This document shows positions 12,621 through 23,236 of a stretch of 64,000 nucleotides of DNA, piece after piece. The position numbers were made by a program, and so were the translations under genes. Every line of letters begins with the position of its first letter. Positions within the stretch are counted from its first letter, which is position 1. Origin of the DNA: Liolophura sinensis (Eukaryota; Mollusca; Polyplacophora; Chitonida; Chitonidae); NCBI RefSeq assembly GCF_032854445.1, contig NC_088307.1, positions 28,738,484 to 28,802,483 of the forward strand, given 5' to 3'. The notes below the pieces were generated by a model. The model made no database searches, was not told the DNA's origin, and was given only the letters and a program-made list of their open reading frames with translations.

Positions 12621-12986
12621 GGTTTATCTTCAAGAACAACCTCCCCGAGCAGAGCTGGCTATAGTCGACAACTATAGCTTTCCGAGTCAGGAAGCCTGGT
12701 GTATTTAGATATATTTTTGTTTGCTCCTTTTGGGTACACATTTTGCTTTTTCTGCTTTTTAGTGGTATGAATTGGTAGGGCAGCCTTCAAAGTGTTATTC
12801 TAGGAGTACATTTTCATGTTTTTCACGAAATAACACCTAGTTATGAATTCCTGCTACTGAATAATTATACTGGTGGAAACTTTCTTGCACGAGCGTCCTG
12901 GTAACAGGAAGGGAATTGTTAAAGTCAACCATTTTTATGTCAGAGTCAACTACATCTACATAAGTGCAGGAATTTAGCCAACTCAC

Positions 12987-13113
12987 CCAAACACTCTCCC
13001 CAAAAATTGTTCAATCGGTATCCATTGGCACACTTTTTCAGACATGTGTATGATCCCACGGAATTCTGACACACCAATGACCCACACGGATTCCTCAGCG
13101 CACTCGTTTATAT
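12987..13113 (-). pseudogene. Frameshifted INEC-type EGF exon copy
   Basis: Same place and splice borders as the intact copies: GTGAG on the minus strand at plus 12982-12986, and an AG acceptor at plus 13114-13115. The exon is 127 bp instead of 126. A one-base insertion near 13091 turns the plus-strand GGATCC of the intact copies into GGATTCC. Reading from the normal phase keeps (D)INEC but then loses the other cysteines' spacing, and it would shift all downstream exons. Several other substitutions are present (ECD becomes ECA, for example). It is probably non-functional or skipped. A consensus error is possible because the assembly has a gap 1.8 kb away. Confidence 0.75.
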
Positions 13114-13983
13114 CTGAAGCGATGAAACATACAAGACATTCATTGTAAAATTTCAGACAACCTACAAAATCACTGTGGCATTCTCTATATCTAGCCCATT
13201 ATTCTATGGGCAAATCAGACCTCTGACCGTAACAATACCAAATGTGGACAATTTACAATTTTGTGATAAATTTGCACAAAGATATTGTGAAAGGGAGTGT
13301 TTGTATCCATAGTGGCTTTATAAATAAGACATTATCCCCGTCCTGAGTACATTTTACTTTTAGTTACAAAACTCGGCGATAGATACAGACTGAGGAAAAT
13401 GTGATGATAAGTCTGAGACTCACAAAAAATACTGAGGAGATTAAATATTTCATACTTTACATTTCAAAGTTCGGCATTCATACCTAAAGCATTTGGTGTT
13501 AACAATTGCTAGATTTGTTCGCAAATAAATCAGTCAATATGGCCTGGAATTTTTTATAGATTAATTCAATTTAAGCAATTAAGTAACGTCAAACAGGCTA
13601 TGCTAGAGAACTGCGGCAAAAAGCCATACTGGTAAATCCGATGAAACAGATACCATGTGCAAAGCTGAGACTGATATTTCATGATAAGAAATTATTTGTT
13701 TTTTTTTTCTAATATAATAGCATAATTTCAGTTGGTCATAATATAGGGATGTCAATTCAGAAATGCTTTAAAAACAGGGAAAACTAGTTTTTGTTGCACA
13801 CAGCTTTCACACTTTGAGGACAACAGGCAACCTGGCCGAGTACCAGGTTTGTGAATGTAACGATTCAGAGCGATTAATGTGGAAGCTAAGCTGGGAATGT
13901 GGCTGACCGATCCCGGACTATTCCTGTGTTAAACTGTAGTTTTCATGTTGAATTGGCTCTTGTCATTAAGAAAATTGCTTTTT

Positions 13984-14280
13984 CGTCGGTGGCCTAATGG
14001 TTAGACCGTCTGCCTCAAGGTCGAGAGACCTGAGATAATACGCGGCTCGGGTGTTATCAAAGACATTAAAATGGTATTTCCTGCAGCCTCACTTGGGGCT
14101 CTGAGAGGTTAGAACAAACAAACAGGACTGGCTGGTTCGTTGTTAATAGATGCGACTGGGTGGGGTGCTCTAACCTCCCAGTGCTGAGCGCAATTGTTAG
14201 TCTTTGGTATATGACGCGACGCGGATTTGATCCCAGGTCTCCCTACTTCGAGTGTATTAACACCATTATTTAAAAAAAAA
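13984..14280 (+). mobile_element. tRNA-like SINE candidate, copy 1
   Basis: The segment starts CGTCGGTGGCCTAATGGTTA. TGGCCTAATGG fits a tRNA/Pol III box A, and the element ends in an A-run at 14272-14280. A clear box B is not seen (GGCTCGGGTG at the expected distance is poor), while GGATTTGATCCC near 14222 is box-B-like but too far away. About 300 bp is the usual SINE size. It lies between a flank-L relic and an array A relic, as an insertion would. Family not identified. Confidence 0.45.
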
Positions 14281-14292
14281 CACTTTCTCTGC

Positions 14293-14314
14293 GATATGTA
14301 CCAATGTGATATAT
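14293..14314 (+). repeat. Vestigial array A unit
   Basis: GATATGTACCAATGTGATAT: one shortened unit plus the start of a second, followed by flank-R-like sequence just as at the end of the true arrays. Equivalent relics are at 22749-22770, 33542-33563, 41223-41244 and 52071-52092. Confidence 0.7.
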
Positions 14315-14780
14315 CGAGCTTTAGGGGAAATCTCGAAAACTCCCTCATTTTAAGCTCTGAAGTTTTGGGCAACCAGCGGTAAACTAAACTTGTCTGGTAA
14401 ACTAATACATTTTTGGCTTTTTAAGTGCTATCATTTTTGTGGGACAGTCTTCAAAGTTTCATTCTACTTATAAATGTTCACGTTTTTGACGAAACGGATT
14501 CGGATACACACTAGGCAAAAGTAATGAAAAGTCCAGATTCACCGACCTTTTGGGTTTGACCTCTGTCAGCTGGTTATTAATTTTGAGAAAAATTCAATGG
14601 TCAAATTCCTGACCGATGTCTTAGGAGACAATAGTTATTAGACTCGGAGGGTTCGGGCTTCGCAGATGTAGGGACAGTGCTGTGAGGCCATTAACGTTAG
14701 CGTGTGTGTGCATGTAAATGGGAAATTAATTGTGGACTGTGGCCAGCTTGTGTCATCTATGTGTCCTTCTGGTCACTAAG

Positions 14781-15661
14781 GCGATTGACATGTATTGCTG
14801 GTGATTAGGAGCCCGACTGTGGTCTATGGTCCAGACGGTTGACATGTATTGCTGGTGATTAGGAGCCTGACTGAGGTCGCTGGTCCAGACGGTTGACATG
14901 TATTGCTGGTGATCAGGGGCCCGACTGTGGTCTTTGGTCCAGACGGTTGACATGCATTGTTGGTGATTAGGGGCCCGACTGTGGTCGCTGGTCCAGACGG
15001 TTGACATGTATTGCCGGCGATTAGGAGCCTAACTGTGGTCGCTGGTCCAGACGGTTGACATGTATTGCCGGCGATTAGGAGCCTGACTGTGGTCGCTGGC
15101 CCAGACGATTGACATTTGTCCTGGTGATTAGGAGCCTGACTGTGGTCTTTGGTCCAGACGGTTGACATGTATTGCCGGCGATTAGGAGCCTAACTGTGGT
15201 CGCTGGTCCAGACGGTTGACCTGTATTGTTGGTGATTAGGAGCCTGACTGTAGTCTTCGGTCCAGACGGTTGACATGTATTGCTGGTGATCAGGAGCCCG
15301 ATTGTGGTCGCTGGTCCAGACGGTTGACATGTATTGCCGGCGATTAGGAGCCTAACTGTGGTCGCTGGTCTAGACTATGGACATGTATTGGTAGTAATCA
15401 GGGGTGTGATTGTGGTCGCTGGTCCAGACGATTGACATATGTTGATGCTGATTGGTAACCTGACTGTGGTCGCTGGTCCAGACGGTTGACATGTATTGCA
15501 GGTGATTAGGAGCTTGACTGTGGTCGCTGGCCCAGACGATTGACATGTGTCCTGGTGATTAGGAGCCTGACTGTGGTCGCTGGTCCAGACGGTTGACATG
15601 TATTGTTGGTGATTAGGAGCTTGACTGTGGTCGCTGGTCCCAACGGTTGACATGTATTGCC
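14781..15661. repeat. 54-bp minisatellite, array B(a), short
   Basis: About 16 units. The unit starts GGTTGACATGTATTGCTGG, continues TGATTAGGAGCCTGACTG and ends TGGTCGCTGGTCCAGAC. Variants include TTTGG for CGCTGG, CCGGCG for CTGGTG, and a 53-bp form with GACATTTGTCC. It is almost identical to array B(c) at 34030. Minus-strand frames are open because 54 is a multiple of three. Confidence 0.95.
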
Positions 15662-15943
15662 GACTCACAGCGATCGGTGATTTCATATGGTACAGACTGT
15701 GCAGTTCTTAGGACGAAGACACGGTCGCACAGGTAATGCACAGGTAATATGGTTATTTTGTTTACTTTTGAAACCTTAGGTGTCAGGGAGCAGCAATAAA
15801 CGTCAGAGCGCTAAAGATGCTGATTGTTTGACATTTATTGACATTGGTGTTCCATTTATTAATATCAGTACTTTATTTGTCGATAACAATAATTTATTGA
15901 TGTTATCTTTTCCAAGGGGATCCTCTTCGGCCGTAAGTGGCAA

Positions 15944-16087
15944 GGTCTTCCAGCAACCTGTGGATGGTCGTGGGTTTCCTCCGGGCTCTGTCCGGTTTCC
16001 TCCCACCATAATGCTGGCCGCCATCGTATAAGTGAAATCTTCTTGAGTACGGTGTAAAACACCAGTTAAATAAATACATGAATAAAT
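15944..16087 (+). mobile_element. SINE-like 3' tail, copy 1
   Basis: A segment containing GTGGGTTTCCTCCGGGCTCT and ATGCTGGCCGCCATCGTATA, ending in AATAAATACATGAATAAAT. From memory this closely resembles a dispersed SINE tail common in mollusc sequences; I could not check it. The overlapping minus-strand frames (110, 65 and 63 codons) are therefore not genes. Confidence 0.55.
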
Positions 16088-16191
16088 ACTCCAAAGGGAG
16101 AAGTCATTCTTTCCACAACATATAGTCCTTATCACAATAAATACTACATAGACATCCTTGATATAGATAAAGCCATTTTTATTCAGTCATC

Positions 16192-16376
16192 CTTGGTATA
16201 CAAATGACACTTAATACAAACTGTCACGTGATGTACATATTTCTTGATTTCAACAACTAGGGTGCATTTTTAAGTAGTAGTCGGAAAAGCTCTCCACAGA
16301 CTTGGTATATTAATGACACTTAATGTGGGCTATCGTGTGATGTGCATATTTCTCGATACCAACACCAGGAGGCGAT
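16192..16376 (+). repeat. Diverged direct duplication, ~75 bp at 109-bp offset
   Basis: Copies begin CTTGGTATAC at 16192 and CTTGGTATAT at 16301. They share AATGACACTTAAT and GTGATGT-CATATTTCT blocks, at roughly three-quarters identity by eye. The pair recurs in each linker 2. Confidence 0.65.
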
Positions 16377-16760
16377 AAATGAATTAACGATATCGATAAA
16401 CACCACTATTTATCGATATCGATCATTTCGCCTTTTCAGCCATCTGATAATTACTGCTCCTTCCTGACAAGTCGTAATGTTTCTAACCTTGTCCATTTTT
16501 TTCCGACATAAGCACTGTGCACTGTGCTACAACAAATCACCGACCTAGGTCAGACAGCCCCTAATTCTGCTGCCTCATTTCTTCGAAGGCTGACCATGCT
16601 ACGTCGGCCATTGTAAGTACAAATATTTTTGTTTTTGCCTGTCTTTTTTAACGTCGTAGAGGGAGCAGATATTTCCATTAAAACCAACATTGAACTCACC
16701 GATATTTATAGATATCGCGATATCGAAAAGTATTTATTGATAGCACTAATTCATTTATCG
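16373..16760. mobile_element. Foldback/MITE-like element candidate, copy 1
   Basis: The left arm (16373-16403) starts CGATAAATGAATTA. The complement of the right arm (16730-16760) also starts CGATAAATGAATTA, and similarity continues through about 30 bp. The arms enclose about 326 bp rich in ATCGATATCGAT-type motifs, and no transposase is present. A target-site duplication was not identified. Copies lie at 27694, 35622, 46222 and 62679. Confidence 0.45.
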
Positions 16761-17080
16761 ATCTCAAACAGCGATTTATCAATATCAATGAAGGATTTAT
16801 CAATATTAATAAATATATATTGATAGCGATAATTTATCCAATTATGTGATCAGACTCACATGTGTAGGATCATGCAGTCTTTCTATGTACATTACGGTCC
16901 CGTCTGAGGACGAATGGGGAAGAAATGCATTATTTATGATGAAAGTCGTTTCATGGAAAGAGATGCGTTGAATCGCATCTTAAGTTATTGTAAACATGCT
17001 GTAAGCAGTCGTAATCAACACGGAATCCCTGCCTAGGCTAGTTGGTTAACGCACCAAGTCCGTTTCACACAACTCCCGAA

Positions 17081-20000
17081 GATATGTCCTACCAATGTGA
17101 TATGTTCTACCAATGTGATATGTCCTAACAATATATATGTTCTACCAATCTGATATGTTCTATAAATGTGATATGTTCAACCAATGTGCTACCAATGTGG
17201 TATGTCCTACCAATATGATATGTTCTACCAATCTGATATGTTCTATCCATGTGATATGTTCAACCTATGTGATATGTCCTCCCAATATGATATGTTCTAC
17301 CAATCTGATATGTTCTAGCAATGTAATATGTTCTACCAATGTGATATGTCCTACCAATGTGATATGTCCTACCAATGTGATATGTTCTACCAATCTGATA
17401 TGTTTTATAAATGTGATATCTCCTACCAGTGTAATATATTCTACCAATCTGAATTGTTCTATCAATGTAATATGTTCAACCAATGTGATATGTCCTACCA
17501 ATATGATATGTCCTACAAGTGTGATATGTTCTACCAATGTGACATGTCCTATCACTGTATTATGTTCTACCATTGTGATATGTCCTTCCAATGTGATATG
17601 TCCTATCAATGTGATATGTTATACCAGTGTAATATATACTACCAGTATGATATGTTGTACCAATGTGATAAATCCCACAAGTGTGATATGTTCTACCAAT
17701 GTGATATGTTCTACCAGTGTGATACCTCCGACCAATGTGATCTGTCTTACCACTGTGATATGTTCTACCAGCGAGACATGTTCTACCAATGTAATATATC
17801 CTATCTGTGTAATATCTTACACCAATGTGATATCTTCCACCAATCTGATATCTTCTACCAAAGTCACATGTCTTACCAATGTGATATGTTCTACCAGGGT
17901 GATATCTTCTACCAGTGTGATGTCTTCTCCCAATGTTATATCTTCTAGCAATGTGAAATGATCTACTAGTGTGATATGTTCTACCAATGATATATGTTCT
18001 ACCAATCTGATATGTTCTATCCATGTGATATGTTCAACCTATGTGATATGTCCTCCCAATATGATATGTTCTACCAATCTGATATGTTCTAGCAATGTAA
18101 TATGTTCTACCAATGTGATATGTCCTACCAATGTGATATGTCCTACCAATGTGATATGTTCTACCAATCTGATATGTTTTATAAATGTGATATCTCCTAC
18201 CAGTGTAATATATTCTACCAATCTGAATTGTTCTATCAATGTAATATGTTCAACCAATGTGATATGTCCTACCAATATGATATGTCCTACAAGTGTGATA
18301 TGTTCTACCAATGTGACATGTCCTATCACTGTATTATGTTCTACCATTGTGATATGTCCTTCCAATGTGATATGTCCTATCAATGTGATATGTTATACCA
18401 GTGTAATATATACTACCAGTATGATATGTTGTACCAATGTGATAAATCCCACAAGTGTGATATGTTCTACCAATGTGATATGTTCTACCAGTGTGATACC
18501 TCCGACCAATGTGATCTGTCTTACCACTGTGATATGTTCTACCAGCGAGACATGTTCTACCAATGTAATATATCCTATCTGTGTGATATCTTACACCAAT
18601 GTGATATCTTCCACCAATCTGATATCTTCTACCAATGTCACATGTCTTACCAATGTGATATGTTCTACCAGGGTGATATCTTCTACCAGTGTGATGTCTT
18701 CTCCCAATGTTATATCTTCTAGCAATGTGAAATGATCTACTAGTGTGATATGTTCTACCAATGATATATGTCCTACCAGTGTGATATGTTCTACAACGTG
18801 ATATGTTCTAACAGTGTGATATGTTCTACGAATGGGATATGTTCTACTACTATGTTATTTTCCACCATTGTGAAATGTAAAATATCCTACCAATGTGTTA
18901 AGTCCTACAAGTGTGATATGTTCTACCAATGTGATATGTTCCACCAGTGTGATATGTTCTACTAATGTAATATGTTCTACCAATGTGATATGTCCTGCCA
19001 ATGTGATATGTCCTACCAATATGATATGTTCTACCAATGTGATATGTCCTACCAATGTGATATGTTCTACCAATGTGATATGTTCTACTTATGTGACATG
19101 TCCTACCAGTGCAATATGTTCTACCAATGTAATATGTTCTACCAATCTGATATGTTCTATCAATGTGATATGTTCTACCAATGTGATATGTGATATGACC
19201 TACAAATGTGATATGTCCTACAATTGTGATATGTTCTACCAATGTGTTATGTTCTACCAGTGTGATATCTCTTACCAGTGTGATATGTTCTACCAGCGTG
19301 ACATGTTCTACCAGTGTTACATGTCCTACCAGTGTGATATGTCCTACCAGTACATGTTGGACTAATGTGATATGTTCTGCCAATGTAGTATGTTTTTCAA
19401 CTGTGTTATTTTCAACCAATGTGATATGTCCTACCAATATGATATGTTCTACGAATGTGATAAATCCCACAAGTGTGATATGTTCTACAAATGTGATATG
19501 TTATACCAGTGTGATACTTCCGACCAATGTGATATGTTTTACCAATGTGATATGTTGTATCAGTGTGATATAGCCAACCAGTATATGTCCGACTAATGTG
19601 ATATGTTCTACCAATATAATATGTCAAACCAGAGTGATATGTTCTACCAATGTGATATGTCCTACCGGTGTGATATCTTTAACCAGTTTTGTATCTTCTA
19701 CCAATGTGACATGTCTTACCAATGTGATATGTTCTACCAGTGTGATATCTTCTACCAGTGTGATGTGTTCTCCCATTGTTATATGTTCTACCAATGTGAT
19801 ATGTTCTACCAATATAATATGTTCTACCAGCGTGATATGTACTACCAGTGTGATATGTACTACCAGTGTGATATGTTCTACCAATGTGATATGTCCTACC
19901 AATGTGATATGTTCTACCAATGTGATATGTTCTACCAATGTGATATGTCCTACCAATGTGATATGTTCTACCGATGTGATATGTTCTACCATTGTGATAT

Positions 20001-21080
20001 GTACTACCAGTGTGATATGTTCTACCAACATCATATGTTCTACCAATGTGATATGTTCTACCAATGTGATATGCTCTACCAATGTGACATGTTCTACCAG
20101 TGTGATATGCTCTACCAATGTGACATGTTCTGTCATGTGATATGTTCTACTAATGTGATATGTCCTGCTAATATGATATGTCCCACCAATGTGATATGTG
20201 ATATGTCGTACGAGTGTGATATGTTCTACCAGTTTGATATGTTCTACTGATGTGATATGTTCTATCAGTGTGATGCATCGTACCAATGTGATATGTCCTA
20301 CCAGCGTGACTTGTTCTAACAGCGTGCCCTGTTCTACCAATGTGTTGTGTAATATTAGTGTGATATGTTCTACGAAGGTGATATGTCCTACCAATGTCAT
20401 TTGTTCTAGCAATGTGATATGTCCAATCAATGTTATATTTCCTACCAATGTGATATGTTCTACCAATGTGATATGTTCTACTAGTGTGATATGTTGTACC
20501 AATGTGATATGTTTTACCAGTGTGATGTGTCCTACCAATGTGATATGTTCTACCAATGTAATATGTCCTACCAATGTGATATGTTCTACCAGTGTGATAT
20601 GTTCTACGAATGTCATATGTCCTACCAATGTCATTTGTTCTAGCAATGAGATATGTGCTGTCAATGTTATATGTCCTACTAATGTGATATGTTCTACCAA
20701 TGTGATATGTTCTACCAGTGTGATATGTTGTACCAATGTGATTTGTCCTATCAATGTGATATTTTCTACTAATGTAAGATGTATTTCCAGTGTGATATGT
20801 TCCACGACTGTAATATCTTTTACCAATGCAATATGTTCTACCAATGTAAAATTTTTACCAGTTTGATATTTTCTACCAATGTGATATCTTTTTCCAGTGT
20901 AATATGTTCTACCAATATTATATGTTCTACCAATGTGATATGTTCTACCAGTGTGATATGTTCTACCAGTGTGATATCTTCAAACAATGTGATATGTTCT
21001 ATCAATGTAATATGTTCTACCAGTGTGATATGTTCTACCAACGTGATATCTTCTACCAATGTGATATGTTTTACCATTAT
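17081..21080 (+). repeat. 18-bp minisatellite, array A(c)
   Basis: About 222 units. It begins abruptly after ACAACTCCCGAA of linker 2 rather than after flank L. It contains an internal 774-bp duplication absent from its counterpart A(e). Confidence 0.95.
17222..18769 (+). repeat. 774-bp tandem block (2 x 43 units)
   Basis: The two halves, about 17222-17995 and 17996-18769, have the same order of variant units and differ at only a few bases, for example GTAATATCTTAC near 17808 against GTGATATCTTAC near 18582. 774 is exactly 43 x 18. The junction reads CAATGATATATG followed by TTCTACCAATCTG. Confidence 0.88.
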
Positions 21081-21446
21081 GGTTCATCTTCAACAACAAC
21101 CTTCCGAGCAGAGCTGGCTATAGTCCACAACTAATGCTTCCAAGTCAGGAAGCCTGGTGTATTTAGATATATTTTTGTTTGCTCCTTTTGGCTACACATT
21201 TTGCTTTTTCTGCTTTTTAAGTGGTATGAATTGGTAGGACAGCCTTCAAAGTGTTATTCTAGGAGTACATTTTCATGTTTTTTGACGAAATAACACCTAG
21301 TTATGAATTCATGTTACTGAATAATTATACTGGTGGAAACTTTCTTGCACGAGCGTCCTGGTAACAGGATGGGAATTGTTGAAGTCAACCATTTTCATGT
21401 CAGAGTCAACTACATCTACATAAGTGCAGGAATTTAGCCAACTCAC

Positions 21447-21572
21447 CCAAACACCTTCCAAAAAGAAGGTCCAATCGGTATCCATTGACACACTGTTTCA
21501 GACATGTGTATGATCCCACGGAATTCTGACACACCCTTAACCCACACAGATCCTCATCGCACTCGTTTATAT
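21447..21572 (-). CDS. cbEGF exon (INEC type), copy 3
   Basis: An intact 126-bp phase 1-1 exon with GTGAG donor (plus 21442-21446) and AG acceptor (plus 21573-21574). The product starts (D)INECDEDLCGLRVC, then QNSVGSYTCLKQC, and ends NGYRLDLLFGRCL. All six cysteines, the calcium-binding Asp/Asn/Glu and the hydroxylation motif are kept. It differs from copy 1 mainly in the loop after cysteine 1 (DL for AP), L to S before the tyrosine, and the segment before the last cysteine. Flanking introns would be 8.3 kb and 10.7 kb and are filled with minisatellite. Its sequence is the same as copy 5. Confidence 0.83.
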
Positions 21573-22440
21573 CTGAAGCGATGAAACATACAGGACATTC
21601 ATTGTAAAATTTCAGACAACCTACAAAATCAATGTGGCATTCTCTATATCTAGCCCATTATTCTATGGGCAAATCAGACCTCTGACCGTAACAATACCAA
21701 ATGTGGACAATTTACAATTTTGTGATAAATTTGCACAAAGATATTGTAAAAGGGAGTGTTTGTATCCATAGTGGCTTTATAAATAAGACATTATCCCCGT
21801 CCTGAGTACACTTACTTTTAGTTAAAAAATCGGCGATAGATACAGACTGAGGAAAATGTGATGATAAGTCTGAGACTCACAAAAAATACTGAGGAGATTA
21901 AATGTTTCATACTTTACATTCAAAGTTCGGCATTCATACCTAAAGCATTTGGTGTTAACAATTGCTAGTTTTGTTCGCAAATAAATCAGTCAATATGGCC
22001 TGGAATTTTTTCATAGATTAATTCAATTTAAGCAATTAAGTAACGTCAAACAGGCTATGCTAGAGAACTGCGGCAAAAAGCCATACTGTTAAATCCGATG
22101 AAACAGATACCATGTGCAAAGCTGAGACTGATATTTCATGATAAGAAATTATTGGTTTTTTTTTTTGATATAATAGCATAATTTCAGTTGGTCATAATAT
22201 AGGGATGTCAATTCAGAAATGCTTTAAAAACAGGGAAAACTAGTTTTTGTTGCACACAGCTTTCACACTTTGAGGACAACAGGCAATCTGCCCGAGTACC
22301 AGGTTTGTGAATGTAACGATTCAGAGCGATTAATGTGGAAGCTAAGCAGGGAATGTGGCTGACCGATCCCTCGACTATTCCTGTGTTAAACTGTAGTTTT
22401 CATGTTGAATTGGCTCTTGTCATTAAGAAAATTGCTTTTT

Positions 22441-22736
22441 CGTCGGTGGCCTAATGGTTAGATCGTCTGCCTCAAAGTCGAGAGACCTGAGATAATACGC
22501 GGCTCAGGTGTTATCAAAGATATTAAAATGGTATTTCCTGCAGCCTCACTTGGGGCTCTGAGAGGTTAGAACAAACAAACAGGACTGGCTGGTTCGTTGT
22601 TAATAGATGCGACTGGGTGGGGTGCTCTAACCTCCCAGTGCTGAGCGCAATTGTTAGTCTTTGGTATATGACGCGACGCGGATTTGATCCCAGGTCTCCC
22701 TACTTCGAGTGTATTAACACCATTATTTAAAAAAAA
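22441..22736 (+). mobile_element. tRNA-like SINE candidate, copy 2
   Basis: Same element and position as 13984-14280, including TGGCCTAATGG and the terminal A-run. It was duplicated along with the linker rather than inserted independently. Confidence 0.45.
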
Positions 22737-23236
22737 CACTTTCTCTGCGATATGTACCAATGTGATATACCGAGCTTTAGGGGAAATCTCGAAAACTCCC
22801 TCATTTTAAGCTCTGAAGTTTTGGGCAACCAGCGGTAAACTAAACTTGTCTGGTAAACTAATACATTTTTGGCTTTTTAAGTGCTATCATTTTGTGGGAC
22901 AGTCTTCAAAGTTTCATTCTACTTCTAAATGTTCACGTTTTTGACGAAACGAATTCGGATACACACTAGGCAAAAGTAATGAAAAGTCCAGATTCACCGA
23001 CCTTTTTGGGTTTGAACTCTGTCAGCTGGTTATTAATTTTGAGAAAAATTCAATGGTCAAATTCCTGACCGATGTCTTAGGAGACAATAGTTATTAGACT
23101 CGGAGGGTTCGGGGTTCGCAGATGTAGGGACAGTGCTGTGAGGCCATTAACATTAGCGTGTGTGTGCATGTAAATGGGAAATTCATTGTGGACTGTGGCC
23201 AGCTTGTGTCATCTATGTGTCCTTCTGGTCACTAAG

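Larger units (their letters stand above)
12621..14780. other. Linker 1, copy 1 (flank R, exon relic, SINE candidate, diverged flank)
   Basis: From 12621 to about 13540 it matches flank R (2903-3990) and carries the broken EGF exon. From about 13540 to 13980 it is a diverged, rearranged relative of flank L. A SINE candidate follows at 13984-14280. From 14293 a one-unit relic of array A precedes a diverged flank-R-like segment to about 14520, whose landmarks are GAAAACTCCCTC and CTTTTTAAGTG. 14520-14780 shows nothing I recognise. The linker recurs at 21081, 31869, 39557 and 50398. Confidence 0.75.
15662..17080. other. Linker 2, copy 1 (alpha type)
   Basis: Connects array B to the next array A. 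It holds the SINE-like tail, an imperfect 109-bp-offset duplication (about 16192-16371), the foldback candidate and an end segment GGCTAGTTGGTTAACGC (17035-17051) that resembles a tRNA box A. No protein gene is recognised. The alpha type has AGCAGTCGTAATCAACAC near 17004, which the beta copies (26975, 45503) lack. Confidence 0.75.
21081..23236. other. Linker 1, copy 2 (beta type)
   Basis: Same order as the linker at 12621: flank R with an intact EGF exon, diverged flank L, SINE candidate, array A relic, then non-coding lead-in to array B. Nearly identical to 39557-41711. No other gene seen. Confidence 0.75.

Noticed and set aside
14781-15661. Possible descent of the 54-bp unit from three 18-bp array A units (54 = 3 x 18)
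   Set aside because: No convincing similarity by eye in either orientation. The single-copy module in flank L is a much better match.
15803-16135. A 110-codon minus-strand frame present in all five linker 2 copies
   Set aside because: It overlaps the SINE-like tail, and its repetition follows from the macro-duplication.
17035-17060. A functional tRNA gene suggested by GGCTAGTTGGTTAACGC
   Set aside because: Only a D-arm-like half is present; no anticodon arm, T-arm or acceptor pairing follows before array A begins.
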